Below the pieces are notes generated by a model. That model worked only from the letters and a program-made list of their open reading frames with translations, searched no databases and was not told where the DNA came from. 64,000 nt of DNA, taken from positions 7,557,891 to 7,621,890 of the forward strand of contig NC_092180.1 in NCBI RefSeq assembly GCF_043641665.1, in the 5' to 3' direction. Every line of letters begins with the position of its first letter. The first letter of the stretch is position 1. Source of the DNA: Enoplosus armatus (taxonomy: Eukaryota > Chordata > Actinopteri > Centrarchiformes > Enoplosidae). Made by a program: the position numbers and the translations under genes. Of this stretch, positions 14,091 to 24,700 are shown piece after piece.

Positions 14091-15337
14091 ACAAACAAAA
14101 AACATATCGTGAATCCTTTTCTTTCTATTGGGAGTGACTGGAAATTATCCATGACAATGCGTGTCATGAAAAGCCTTGTGATGATTCACTCTTAAAAACA
14201 GAAAAATGTTTTGTACACAAGAAATGAACAGAAACTGGAGCCCTAATTGGTGCAAACCTGAGCCAACGCTACAGACCTCATCCTGCCTTTAATCTACAGT
14301 TGGTATTTAGGGAATGCCATGGCATTTTGTATCCTGGCAACTGAGTTTTCAGCTATCTTAAATGGTTTGGTAGCCTAGTTAGCATTCCCTGGCTGAAATA
14401 AGTTCTTGCCAATACTCGATAGGCAAACCCGATTGTAGAATAATGACAGAAAACAATAAAATAGAACAAGTACCACTTAAAGACAATGTCAAGTAGAGTG
14501 AGAACATCAGTTTATGGCTTATTTGTTTAATAAATTCCAAGTAAATCCATAAATTCTTACTGGAGGAGATAATACATTTACATTGTGCAAGGAGTGGAAG
14601 AGGATATGGTTTCCTCAACTCATTTGTTTTCTCTGGCCAGTCACTGTTTGTTCACATATGAAAAGCAAGTTTCCTTTGAATTCCCCCTTTGCCTCTCCCA
14701 CTCGGAAAATGCCGCAGTATTTTTCTTAATTATTAGTCACCCCACCAGGAAAGAGTGAGTGAGTTCACCTCCCAGGCATTGTACACCAATTAGGGAAGCA
14801 TACATATAAAACATGTGCAATAAAAGACTCAAATAAATCATATCCGTCAACACGGCTTTAGATTGGCAGCATTATGTTTTATGAACATCAAAGGTTTCAG
14901 GATGGAAAAGGTAGTGATGGCATATATGCAATGATTGATAACGGTGACTTTATCTTTGGCAGCACACAAAGCAGAACTAAGGTAAAATATGTCTTTAAAT
15001 ACCTTTAAAATGAGCTTAGACATATAGTGATGTCTGTGAGGGTACTGTCATCTGTCAGTTTTTCCCTTTGGTATCTGCCTCCACAGAGGAATACAATGGG
15101 AATGTTCTGAAATCATCACTCAGACCTGTGTAAATGTCACGTCTGTTTCCTCAACACAGCTTACCTCCAGTTTTTCCATGAGGTTGTTTTTATACAAATG
15201 GTACCAAAAAAAATGCCACAGGTCAAAAACACAGGCACGCTTTTTTTTTGCTTGAATTTTAAATAGATGTCTCTGCTTCTGACAGAAGGAGTGAGACAAC
15301 TATCAATGAGAATACAATACCATTTCATTCCTGAAAG

Positions 15338-15352
15338 CCCCCCCCCCCCCCC
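15338..15352. repeat. Poly-C run of 15
   Basis: Homopolymer C tract. Length at such sites is commonly polymorphic and prone to sequencing error. Confidence 0.8.
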
Positions 15353-15944
15353 TCCCTTTTAAAAAGGGCCAGATAGTTTACCACACACAGCTCCTCTGGC
15401 TTTGTGCCTTTCTCATGGTAATTGCTGGGAGCTCAAAACACAGTGCAGTGCCAAACACCCACTGCATGTTGAACTGTGCAGAATTGTAATGACTGTCTAT
15501 TAAGCGTAGCTCAGAGGCCATTGCTAGATTGTGAAGAATTAATTCCACATCAAGGCATATTATGGGCTTATTTAACATAGTAGAAAAGCATAGACCTGAT
15601 GGATATTCATATACTGTTATTATACTGTGTTATTCATTCAATACTCTTGGCTGTAACACATGCAGACTTAACCTGAGAACTAAATCACGGTGACATTCCT
15701 CAAGGGACTTATGGTGCATCCATGGTGCCACGGAGCCTCGTGGCTAAGTGCAACAAAGTAAAGAGAAATGTGAGGTTTTGATGTAATATTCTTTTATATA
15801 AACCTGTAATTTGTTGCAGAATTAGTGCATTTCTTCTCAACCCTAATAAATCTGACCTTCATTAAGGTTGTAAAATGTTCAGTTTTTGTTGAAAAAGAGG
15901 CGTTGATTCAACTTTGTGGTCAGTTTTGAGGCTGTAGTTTTCAG

Positions 15945-16050
15945 TAGAGCTGAAATGATTAATCGGTTAGTCAAGTGGCAGAAAATCAATCAGCAAGTAT
16001 TTTGATAATTTTTTTAATTCTTTTAGTCATTTTTCAAGCGCAAATGCCAA
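15945..16050 (+). repeat. Family D repeat fragment
   Basis: 'gagctgaaatgattaatcgg', 'ttagtcaagtggcagaaaat', 'cagcaagtattttgataatt' and 'tagtcatttttcaagcgcaa' match the 5' part of the family D element at 13815. The 3' part is missing. Confidence 0.7.
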
Positions 16051-16278
16051 CAGCACCACAAACCTCAGCCTCAAAAAGGATCATAAAGTTGATTTAACAC
16101 ATTTTCTAAAAACATTTACATTACATACATTATAACCTTCATTTACTGCAGAGCCGTTGGATGCTAGTTACTTAATGTATCTGGACTGAACCTTCATCCT
16201 ACAGGAGACCTCGCATCTGTTGGTAAGTTGCTGCATTCAAGAAAGGTCAACATGTGAAACCCCAGCTTCCAGAGGACC

Positions 16279-16368
16279 ATGGGTGTCCCCGGAGACAACA
16301 AGCAGGAGGACTGGCGCTTTGGTGCACTGATTTACGGAGCTTTCTTCCTGACCGCTCTTTGTGAATAA
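16279..16368 (+). CDS. Possible 29-codon small ORF with a hydrophobic segment
   Basis: An ATG in a strong initiation context ('aggaccATGG') opens a 29-codon frame ending in TAA. The first 12 residues are polar and charged. They are followed by RFGALIYGAFFLTALCE, a hydrophobic stretch of about 15 residues that could span or anchor in a membrane. Alternatively 'CTCTTT|gtgaat' could act as a splice donor and make this a first coding exon of a longer plus-strand gene. I do not recognise the protein. It lies antisense to the presumed first intron of the UACA-like gene, about 340 bases from that gene's first coding exon, in a CpG-richer stretch. It may be chance. Confidence 0.2.
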   Translation: MGVPGDNKQEDWRFGALIYGAFFLTALCE

Positions 16369-16709
16369 CAACAACACCGTCAGCTGCCATAGATTTAGGC
16401 CAGATCGTTAAAAAAAACCTGACTACATGCAGCGTTATTAAACTGTGTCAGGCCACATCCACCACTCGCGCAGAGGTGCAGGTGCTTAAACTTGCTGGCG
16501 GTGTATTTTCCAACCGCACAACAGCCGCCGTGGGAACATGACCGAGGTTAACGTGGTTGATGAGGACAAAAAGTCAGGGTTACAAACAATAACCGCCTCG
16601 GTGTTAAAACACAACGTGTAGCATTAGCATCGTTGATCGACAACTAGCTAATTCAATGGTAAGAGAGAAAACTTAGTCAATACAGAAAGAACAACAGTGT
16701 TCAACTTAC

Positions 16710-16757
16710 TGTGATGGTAACTTCGTGCTTTTTCAATCGATACTTGAGGCTCTTCAT
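16710..16757 (-). CDS. Putative first coding exon of a UACA/RAI14-family gene
   Basis: An ATG at 16757 (minus strand) opens 16 codons, MKSLKYRLKKHEVTIT, running straight into a good splice donor 'ACA|gtaagt'. MKSLK followed by a basic stretch is the conserved N-terminus of UACA (uveal autoantigen with coiled-coil and ankyrin repeats) and RAI14/ankycorbin, where ankyrin repeats follow soon after. UACA is the better guess because human UACA and PIAS1 are both on 15q23. The upstream frame is open but begins with a non-ATG codon, so it is probably 5'UTR. The ankyrin-encoding exons should lie leftward. None were found in 1-16.7 kb, so either intron 1 exceeds 16 kb or the match is fortuitous. Sixteen residues are few, hence moderate confidence. 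Confidence 0.45.
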
Positions 16758-16959
16758 CTTGTAAAGTGTTGGTTCCTGGTGTTAAAAGTCTCCTTTGGTG
16801 AATAAGTTCATAAATAGTACAAAAAAACTTTCCAGAAAGTTCAGACGAAGTAAGTTTGTATCTGTCCCCTTTTCCTAACAGAGCGAGTTTCACCTGACGC
16901 CTCAACCGCAAACTCTGCTCGCACTTTGATTGACAAACGGCAGAGGCAATCAAATTGAA

Positions 16960-17015
16960 ACATGCGCGGTCCGGTTTAATTTTGATCCAATCGGCGACGT
17001 CTGAGGGCGGGACTT
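16960..17015 (-). promoter_or_regulatory. Promoter-like element upstream of the UACA-like exon
   Basis: Read on the minus strand, this stretch has a GC-box-like 'cccgccc', a palindromic 'gacgtc' (CRE core) and an inverted CCAAT motif 'gattgg', within about 40 bases. They lie roughly 200-260 bases upstream of the ATG at 16757, and the surroundings are richer in CpG than the neighbouring AT-rich DNA. No TATA box is obvious. This is a composition- and motif-based inference. Confidence 0.4.
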
Positions 17016-17349
17016 CCTTGTAAACCGTCGTTGGGAGAAGTTGGAGACATCCTTGGACAGGGCAGGAAAAACTGGCATGACGTAAGGCTTACCTGAAGCC
17101 CGAAACACCTGGTCAAAGTGCCTATAAATCTATGAACAACCTGGAATAAAAACTCGTATTTACAATAAATATCAGTTATTTACTGTAAATTATCTTAATA
17201 ACCACCCAAACTGTCTGTTACCTAGTTCCCTGTGTGACAGAACACCTAGCTTACTGTACTTTAGTAGCCTTGTAGTTATGAACTTAATAACACTTACTAA
17301 TCTAGCCCAGATTTCAGGGGGAAATATTCGTACATTATACCCCAACATT

Positions 17350-17425
17350 TAGATTTAGACTTAGACTTTATTAATCCCACAGCAGGGAAATTTACAAGTC
17401 ACAGCAGCAAAAACAGAATAATTTA
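17350..17425. mobile_element. Retrotransposon 3'-end-like fragment
   Basis: 'gacttagactttattaatcc' then 'cacagcagggaaatttacaa' is the widespread fish element end that reads 'actttattgatcccacactg' then 'gggaaatt'. It is usually the 3' terminus of 5'-truncated non-LTR retrotransposons. Similar termini in the opposite sense are at 28445-28500 and 48315-48365. Confidence 0.5.
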
Positions 17426-17929
17426 GGTCTATCTGAAGGCAGTTGTTATTATTTACCCACAAAATATGTTTTAGTTTGATTTGATTTAGTGTAAACTGGC
17501 CAAGACAGTATAAAGTAGTTCCATCTAGAACTACTTTTGTGAGAAAAGAACATTTAGGCTACATATTGCTGTAATTCTGAGGTTGCTCTACTGTAATGTA
17601 CAGAGGACCTCCAAATGTCAGAAGAATAATCTGAAACACACACAAGATTTATACAGTTGTGTACAATGAAATCACATATCCTTTACTTTCACAGTGTTCA
17701 AATCTGATCTCACTGCTATACATGCAAAATTATTCCCTAAGAGTCACATCCTCATCCAAAATAAAAGCCTAAATATTTATATTGGTCAGTATATACGACA
17801 GCACTGTCATGATGTACAAAATATTTAGCTATCTGTAAATATTTCAATAATGAAATACTTACTTTGATATTTCTATAACTTTACTATAACAAAATGTTAA
17901 ACAACAAAGCAGCTGAATTATTTGTTGAC

Positions 17930-18092
17930 TTTTACTTTTAGTACTTCAAATACATTTTCCTGATTATACTTCCATTCTTTTACTTAAGTAACATTTCCAA
18001 TGCAGGACTTTTACTAGTAACAGAGTATTTTTACTTGTATTATTATTTTATTAGTACTTAAGTAAAGGATCAGAGTACTTCCTCCACACCTG
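17930..18092. repeat. Teleost interspersed repeat, family C
   Basis: Repeated 'ttttacttttagtacttcaa', 'acttccattcttttacttaa', 'caatgcaggacttttactag', 'agagtatttttacttg' and 'acttaagtaaaggatcagag', ending 'tacttcctccacacctgg'. This is a very common teleost repeat of unassigned class. Further pieces lie at 18785-18870 (reverse end), 21058-21178, 28805-29015 and 48255-48390. Confidence 0.75.
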
Positions 18093-18646
18093 GCTATGTT
18101 AATAATAATATAATAATATAATAATTAGTTGAGCTGTGTCGCCGAGGGCCTACAGTGGCATAATCTTTAAATACAAATCAACAGGGAAGTAGGTCAAAAC
18201 AACTGGTGGACATTGAGCTTTTGGGGTTATCAATCAAAGGGAGGGGGAAATGCTGCCCCCTTGTGGGTGCGTGAGCCAGGGCTCTCTCCTCGCTCAATAC
18301 TCAATACAGTCAATAAATCAGTCAATATATAAATGAAACACTTAAACTGACATACTTGAAACAATGAACTCCCGTGGAATGTAACATGTGTTGTAATATA
18401 AGTTGATAACAAACTTACTATGGAATGACTGTTAACAGACATTTAACATTATGCTTAATTCTCTATAAACGTCTGGATTTATCAATAACATGCAGCGGAC
18501 GGGCATTGTGTTTTGTTTCCAGCTGCTCTCAGTCCCCTACTGTCTTTTTAATGTGTGGCGGTCTTTACTTTGAGGAAATATTTAACTAGCTAAATGCTAC
18601 CTGCCATTAAATGTGTCTCTTTTTTCTTTTTTTTTTTGTCTAGGAC

Positions 18647-18677
18647 GTCTCCGTGGCAACAGCGTTACCATGGCGAC
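18647..18677. promoter_or_regulatory. Two tandem RFX X-box-like motifs
   Basis: GTCTCCGTGGCAAC at 18647-18660 and GTTACCATGGCGAC at 18664-18677 each match the RFX-factor X-box consensus GTNRCCNNRGYAAC at all but one position, separated by three bases. They sit in a local CpG-rich island (about 18640-18750) flanked by AT-rich DNA. RFX sites are typical of promoters of ciliary genes. The ATG inside the second site opens a 28-codon frame ending at a TAA near 18756, which I do not recognise. No gene is assigned to this putative promoter. Confidence 0.45.
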
Positions 18678-18784
18678 GTCGCTGCCGTTGCTGTGCCGTC
18701 CGTCTCGGCTGGAGGCGCGAAGACACACTGACCTGGCGAGACTTGTGGGACTGTAAATCAGAGACTCCACAGCCCTGAGGTGGT

Positions 18785-18870
18785 TGTGGAGGAAGTATTC
18801 ACTTACATCAGTATATACTTACTTTGTTTAGTACTTTGTTTATTTACTAGTAGTTATCTTGTAGTTGTGG
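18785..18870. repeat. Family C repeat end, reverse orientation
   Basis: 'ggtggttgtggaggaagtat' followed by 'ttacttactttgtttagtac' corresponds to the reverse complement of the family C terminus ('ggatcagagtacttcctcca'). It is short and diverged. Confidence 0.4.
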
Positions 18871-19059
18871 TATTACGATATTATGCTTTAGTGTTGTTTG
18901 TTTCCAAACAAGTTTTCAATTACCAAAAACCAGGTGACACATAGTACTCTTGCATCTTTCTGGCCCCTTGTCTGATGAGTAATCCAGCCTTGATCTATAT
19001 AATATTACATATCTTTATCTCTCATACCAAGGACATCTTCTTGTTAAACAGTCCACAGG

Positions 19060-19102
19060 GGTTATATATATATATATATATCTATATATATATTTATATA
19101 TA
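19060..19102. repeat. (TA)n microsatellite
   Basis: Alternating TA tract interrupted by single C and T positions. It is self-complementary and likely to form hairpins. Confidence 0.85.
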
Positions 19103-20262
19103 CTGACCTGAATCAAAAAAAGCCTTATAAACAGCATTGCTTCCTCTACTTCTGCAGAATGACAAACACTGGTAAGAGAATTTAAAGCATCTCTATGTTA
19201 GGAATTGGATTTCTATTGCAGACTGTATTTGTGTTTTAATAATTTATTTATATGGACCTTGGGACATGTATTTTGTCATCTGTCATGTGTTCTGTAACTC
19301 ACTGCCAGTAGGCTAATGCCTACCATGGGCATGAATGTCTTAAAAAGTACATTTTAAAATCCCAATTATTTTTCTCCCTTGTCTAATGAAGTGTGTAATA
19401 ATGGGCCATTTTTGAGTTTTTACATCTGCCATATCAATTTTAAGAATTGTCTTGATTACTGCTCCTTCTCGTGGCACTTGCACAATTTTATATTTTTTAT
19501 GAACTGAACATATGTGCATGAAGTATGGATGTTTTTTGCTCACTGTCTTCTCAGATGAACATCAAACCATATACTACAGTGGAAGTCTTTGACGTCTTGC
19601 CTTGATGCGACTGTGAGCCTTTCCTCCATTATATTTCATTTACATTTACATATATTATTTCGTCAGTTAGTGACACTTTACAAAATGCATCTTGAAAGAA
19701 CATTGATGACACCAAATTATTTACAAAATATGAACAAGAAAACGCAGTAAACAATGTAGGGATTGTGTAGAAACATAGTTTTTTTTACAAATTGATACAA
19801 ATACACAAGATACAGATACAAAAACATTAACTGCTGAGTGTTGACCGTGTGGTCCAGCATTAAATTGCACCTCATGTGGCGGAAGAAGCACTAATAAATA
19901 CACACATGCAACAGCAACAAATACCTATCAGATGGAATGCACAAAAACACCAAAGAGCTGCTTGTGGAAACTGTAACTTGTCGACAGAAAACACATTTCT
20001 TTCTTGTGTCTTCTCAAAGAAGTGAGAGAGAAAGGACAAAGGGAGAGAAAAGAGGAGAGAGATTCAGCTAAAAAAGGTTTCCTAAAATGTTTTACTTCTT
20101 AACTGTGACAAGCTCCTGAGACCTTTGTGGAGGAAGCGTATCAGTTCAAGTGAAAAAAACTCATCCAAGTCTGCACTCAAAAGGGTAGTAATGGTTATTT
20201 TACATGTGGTCTGGGAGATGGGGATGACGTGCCTCGATAGGAGCGCTGTGTGCGGAGAGCGC

Positions 20263-21702
20263 TCACACAGCCTTGCGGTGGTACTCTGGGGGCGCAACCT
20301 CGTAGTCAGTGGCACTGAAGAGGGTGGATGAGTTCTTTACCAGGTACCTGAAGAAAATGTAACACTGATTGTCATTGTGGAATGGAACATAGGTTATCGC
20401 TGTCCAGCTTGAATGCAAAGGATCCTGCAAAGTATTGCTCAATTATCCCTTTGCAGGACTCACACAAAGTAAACCACTGGTGCCTGGACAATTAGAAAAA
20501 GAGACAGATAAAGCCTGCTGCTTTTCCTTATTGAAAGTATCTACTTCTTTCATCACGGCAAGACAGGGCCTCAACATACTGTAAGGACCCACCTTAAAGC
20601 CTGAATCATGTCAGTTGATATGTGCTTTAGTGCTGCATAGTCAACAATATAATTAAATATCTTTTTTTTATTAAGACTAAACTTTAAGTGTTTGCTTCAT
20701 TAAATGTACAACTTCTATAGGAAAGAATTATAAGTTTAATTCAGTTTTCAGAAATTGGTTCATTAACAGTCTGAATGATACTGGTCAGAGAGTAAAGCCA
20801 TGCTGGCATACATAACAGTGTGATTACTGAAGAAAACAACCATTTTGCCACCATGTTTCTATTCTGGGGCTCCAGCTGAAATTACCTTGCTTCTTGAGAG
20901 CTTTTGCTCACGATTACTGTATTTTTTGTTTCATTATCTTTCTAAAATTGCAGGAGCCCGTAAAATAAGGTAAGTAAGGATCTATCTTACTTCTGATCTA
21001 TCTTCTGACTCTTTGGAGGGGCCCGATCCCCAGATTGGGAACCACCGGACTAAACTGGCTAACTGTATATAAAGTTGTTAAAACATTCTCCATCTCAATG
21101 TTGTTTACATTGATGTATCAGTATTTACAATCTAAAATTGTCATATACAATAATATATAATACTCAGTGGTCTTGCATTCTACCCAAAGTACCCAAACTT
21201 TAGATCGTTACAGATCTATCTATATGCTGTTGAGCTGTCAGTCTCAGCAAAAATATTTTCCAGAGTAGAAAATCGATTTCATGGCGTATGTTTTGGGGAT
21301 TTGCAAGAAGCCTGGCTGCACTAATATGAATGTGGATGTAACATGACATCTGAGAATCAACCAAACATGACATGGAGTCTCCGGCGGTATGCTGGGAGTC
21401 AAACCTTACTTGAGGAAATCTTGGAGGTAACTGAGCAGCAAAGCCAGACTCTTCTCGTCCAGTGGAGTGTAGGCCAGCATGGCTCCGATACGAACTGCCA
21501 GGGGAGGACAACACATGTGAGGAACAAAGAAGAAGGAGACTGCAGGCTAAAGGAGATTCAGGTTACTTAAAATGTGAACTTGAAAAACAGCTTTGTCTCT
21601 CTTTAGCCTCACAGTGTTCAAGCTTTTCACATTTCTTTCACAAAGACACAGACAAGAACAAAAAAAACGGCAACATCTAATTACTCCAACAGGTTCAATA
21701 AG

Positions 21703-21740
<38 letters not shown>

Positions 21741-24700
21741 TTCACTGTGTGTCCAGGGTCCCTACCAAACAGACGCAGCAAGTGTGGAGCTCCGTACACC
21801 TGAGACATCGGCATGTCTGGGTGTTCAGCCAGGATCTCCGCATACTGTGGCCTCTCGAACTTGTATAGCAGCTGAGTGCCCAGCATGACGTTGAAGTACT
21901 CCCGAATCCCCGCCACCACTTCGTTTACCGCGTACTCCCTAAGTGGAGGGGGGGGAGAAAAGTCACATAATTCTCTGGAGAGAGCTTCCATGGAGACTTT
22001 AGAGATTGCGCTTTTATAGAAACATTAATTGCACAGATTTGAAAACTCGCTTGAGACAGAAAATCAATCAAAATGCTTGGGTTTATTTATGTCAGAGTTT
22101 GATTTTTGTTGTGCTGTGATGCAGTTTAAACAGTTGAACAGTTGACTTTTTTCCCCTTAAAAATTGTCCTGCTAACTCCCAAGAAAGGAAATTGTTTATC
22201 TGATTTGTAAAAGACCACATGAACGCACCCGTCTAGCTAACATTTAAAACAACAAAGCATAAAGTATCCAACCATGACATGGTGATTTTCATAATCTACT
22301 TAACTGAATAATATAATATATATATAATATAAATAAATTGCAGTCAAGAAGACAGGAAAAACATATTTTCAGAAATGTGGCACGTTTAGGAAAATGGCCA
22401 GCAGCATATATAATTTGCTGTTGTGAGCTAAGAAGTGGAAAATACATTAGTAATGGTCATTTAAATACTTCACAATTCGGCAGGATGTCTAATCATAGCT
22501 GAGGCACCTTGCTGGGGTTAATTGCACAAGACTGCTGAAACTGCCTGTCATTCATTTCTGATAAGGAAGTTAACCTAACCATGAAATAACTGCCAGAAAA
22601 TTCTACTTTTTTGAAACTGGAGTGTTTATTGAACCTTCTGACAAATAAAAAATAAATAAATTAAATATATCAATTTGCATATATGAGTTTTAATTTGTAT
22701 CATTTTTGTACAAAAACATATAAAACACAACATTTTTAACCCATTAAACTGAGTTTCAATGCCATCCTTTCTCACATCAGGGGGCACACTAGAGGTTGGC
22801 TTTTTGCAGGGGGGGGGTGGTCTGCCACACTTGATTTTGCCCTTCCCTGCACTTGTGAGAGAGCACTGCATGTGTCTGATTGTATACATCAGGTTTTTCA
22901 GGAAAAAAAATATCACACTGATGATGTAGAGGTCTCAAAAACTCATGTATCAAATATGATACACTTGGCGTTACAGGGTTAAAGGTGCCATATGTAACAA
23001 TATGCATAATTGCTTTTTGTTACCAATGTGTGAACGGAGTGTAACGTCACTTAAAAAATGAGACCCTCCCCGACTTTCCTGGTTGCCTATAACAGCCTGT
23101 GGACTGATTTCAATGTAAAGGATTCGGGAAGGTTTTCTACAGGAGGTGACGTTATCCGCGCCCCCGAGTGCTTGGCCTCTCTTCAGCTCCATGTTCAGCT
23201 CAGTCTGCTAACGGCACCCACCAAAACACAGAGCTCAACACAAAGTCCACCTCACCTGCTTGCTATCGTGGATGAATTACTCGCTAGCTAACGCAGCAAA
23301 ATGCTAATTAATTCAGACTCCCAGGGCTAATCAATGCAAATACAAATCACTTTGCCCACAACACAAACGCCAGATCCATGCAGCAGCTAAGTTAAAGCTA
23401 GCTGGCCAACATTAGCTTGCTCGCTAACAATATGACTAGCAAAATACTACCTGATGATAACTGATGTATTATGACAAATGGAGTTGATTTTAGCCAACAA
23501 TAAATGATGTAAGGGTGAGGGGGGGGGCAGCAGGGGAACACTGTCAGGTTATAGCCAGAATATTTTCACATCTAACTCGTGGATTATGGATCTATTTCGA
23601 CCTAAACAGAGTTGGAGATTGTTGGAACAGTGGAACAGTTTGTATCACGGAGCCAATGGTCCAAATAAAATATAGGAACATTACAGATATTTAACGTTAT
23701 TCTAACTATGACTGTAAATCAGTCTGGTGTATGTCTCTTCACTGTTTTGGCTCGTTCGTCCCGACAGACTGCGGGCACGAGCAACGATGCTGACTGCTGC
23801 TCACTTAGCGGCCACCGGTGTCATTAAAAACAACGACTTTCTGAAAAGTCCATACATTCCCTTTAAGGACACTGATGGGTGAAGAATGCATGAACGTTGT
23901 GTGACAGGTGGCGTGATGAGGAACAGATTATCACAACGCCTCTATATTTTCACATCATTTGAAGGAAGTTATGGTGTTTATTCTTACTTATTGTCCGAGT
24001 TTCCTTTAGATTTCTTGTAGTTTGCATAGTCCTCCAAGACAGTCTCTACACTCTTCTTAGCAGGCAGATGAAATAACTGTAAGCGACAGAAAATTATTTA
24101 CTTTATCACATCATAACACATCACTGTGTTCCTCACTTTGAAGGTAATTTCAAGCATAATTCTCTCCACATATCATTTAAATATAAAAATGCTATAATTA
24201 GGTATTTCTATAATTCAATTTATCAGTGATAGATTTTACACTTTCTAACCTCCGCATGTCATCATAGCTGAAGTAAACATACAGCAAACACACAAACTTG
24301 TCATGGTTTGTGTGTGTGTGTGAGTGTGTGTGTGTGTGTGTGTGTGCTTCTTTTCACCTGTTTCTGTCGGGTGATGAGATCCCAGTCATCCACCAGCCAG
24401 GGTTTCAGCTCCTCAGGGATCTTCACCTTCACCTCCACACGGTTGGTGAACATCTCCTCCTGTGCACAGATGAATTGATTATTTCACCGGATGTTTGGGA
24501 GCAGCAATGCGTCTCTTTCACCTCTACAGTGTTCAAGGTTCTGCGGAGAACATTTCACATTTTCTTTGTGCCTTTCACAAAGACACAAAGAAGGACATAT
24601 AAAACTACAAGGCTTTACTCCCACAACTATTGAACCTGTTTGAACACTTGGAATTTTCTGAGAGTGAAATTAAATAGGATGAGAGCTCTAATAACCGTAG

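Larger units (their letters stand above)
1..16709. other. Repeat-rich stretch with no supported coding exon
   Basis: No open reading frame here has splice-bounded, protein-like sequence that I recognise. The frames over 60 codons are scattered on both strands and look like chance or repeat-derived. If the UACA/RAI14-like first exon at 16710-16757 is real, this stretch is probably its first intron, since the gene would run leftward out of the window. The part that is not repeat is AT-rich. Recognisable repeats are listed separately. I cannot tell intron from intergenic DNA by sequence alone. Confidence 0.6.
17050..20262. other. Intergenic stretch between the UACA-like exon and MORF4L1
   Basis: No recognisable protein-coding exon. 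The right part (perhaps 19.5-20.26 kb) is expected to hold the MORF4L1 3'UTR, but I could not pin down a convincing polyadenylation signal. It contains a retrotransposon 3'-end piece, family C repeats, a CpG-rich island with X-box-like motifs at 18.65 kb and an AT microsatellite, listed separately. Confidence 0.6.
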
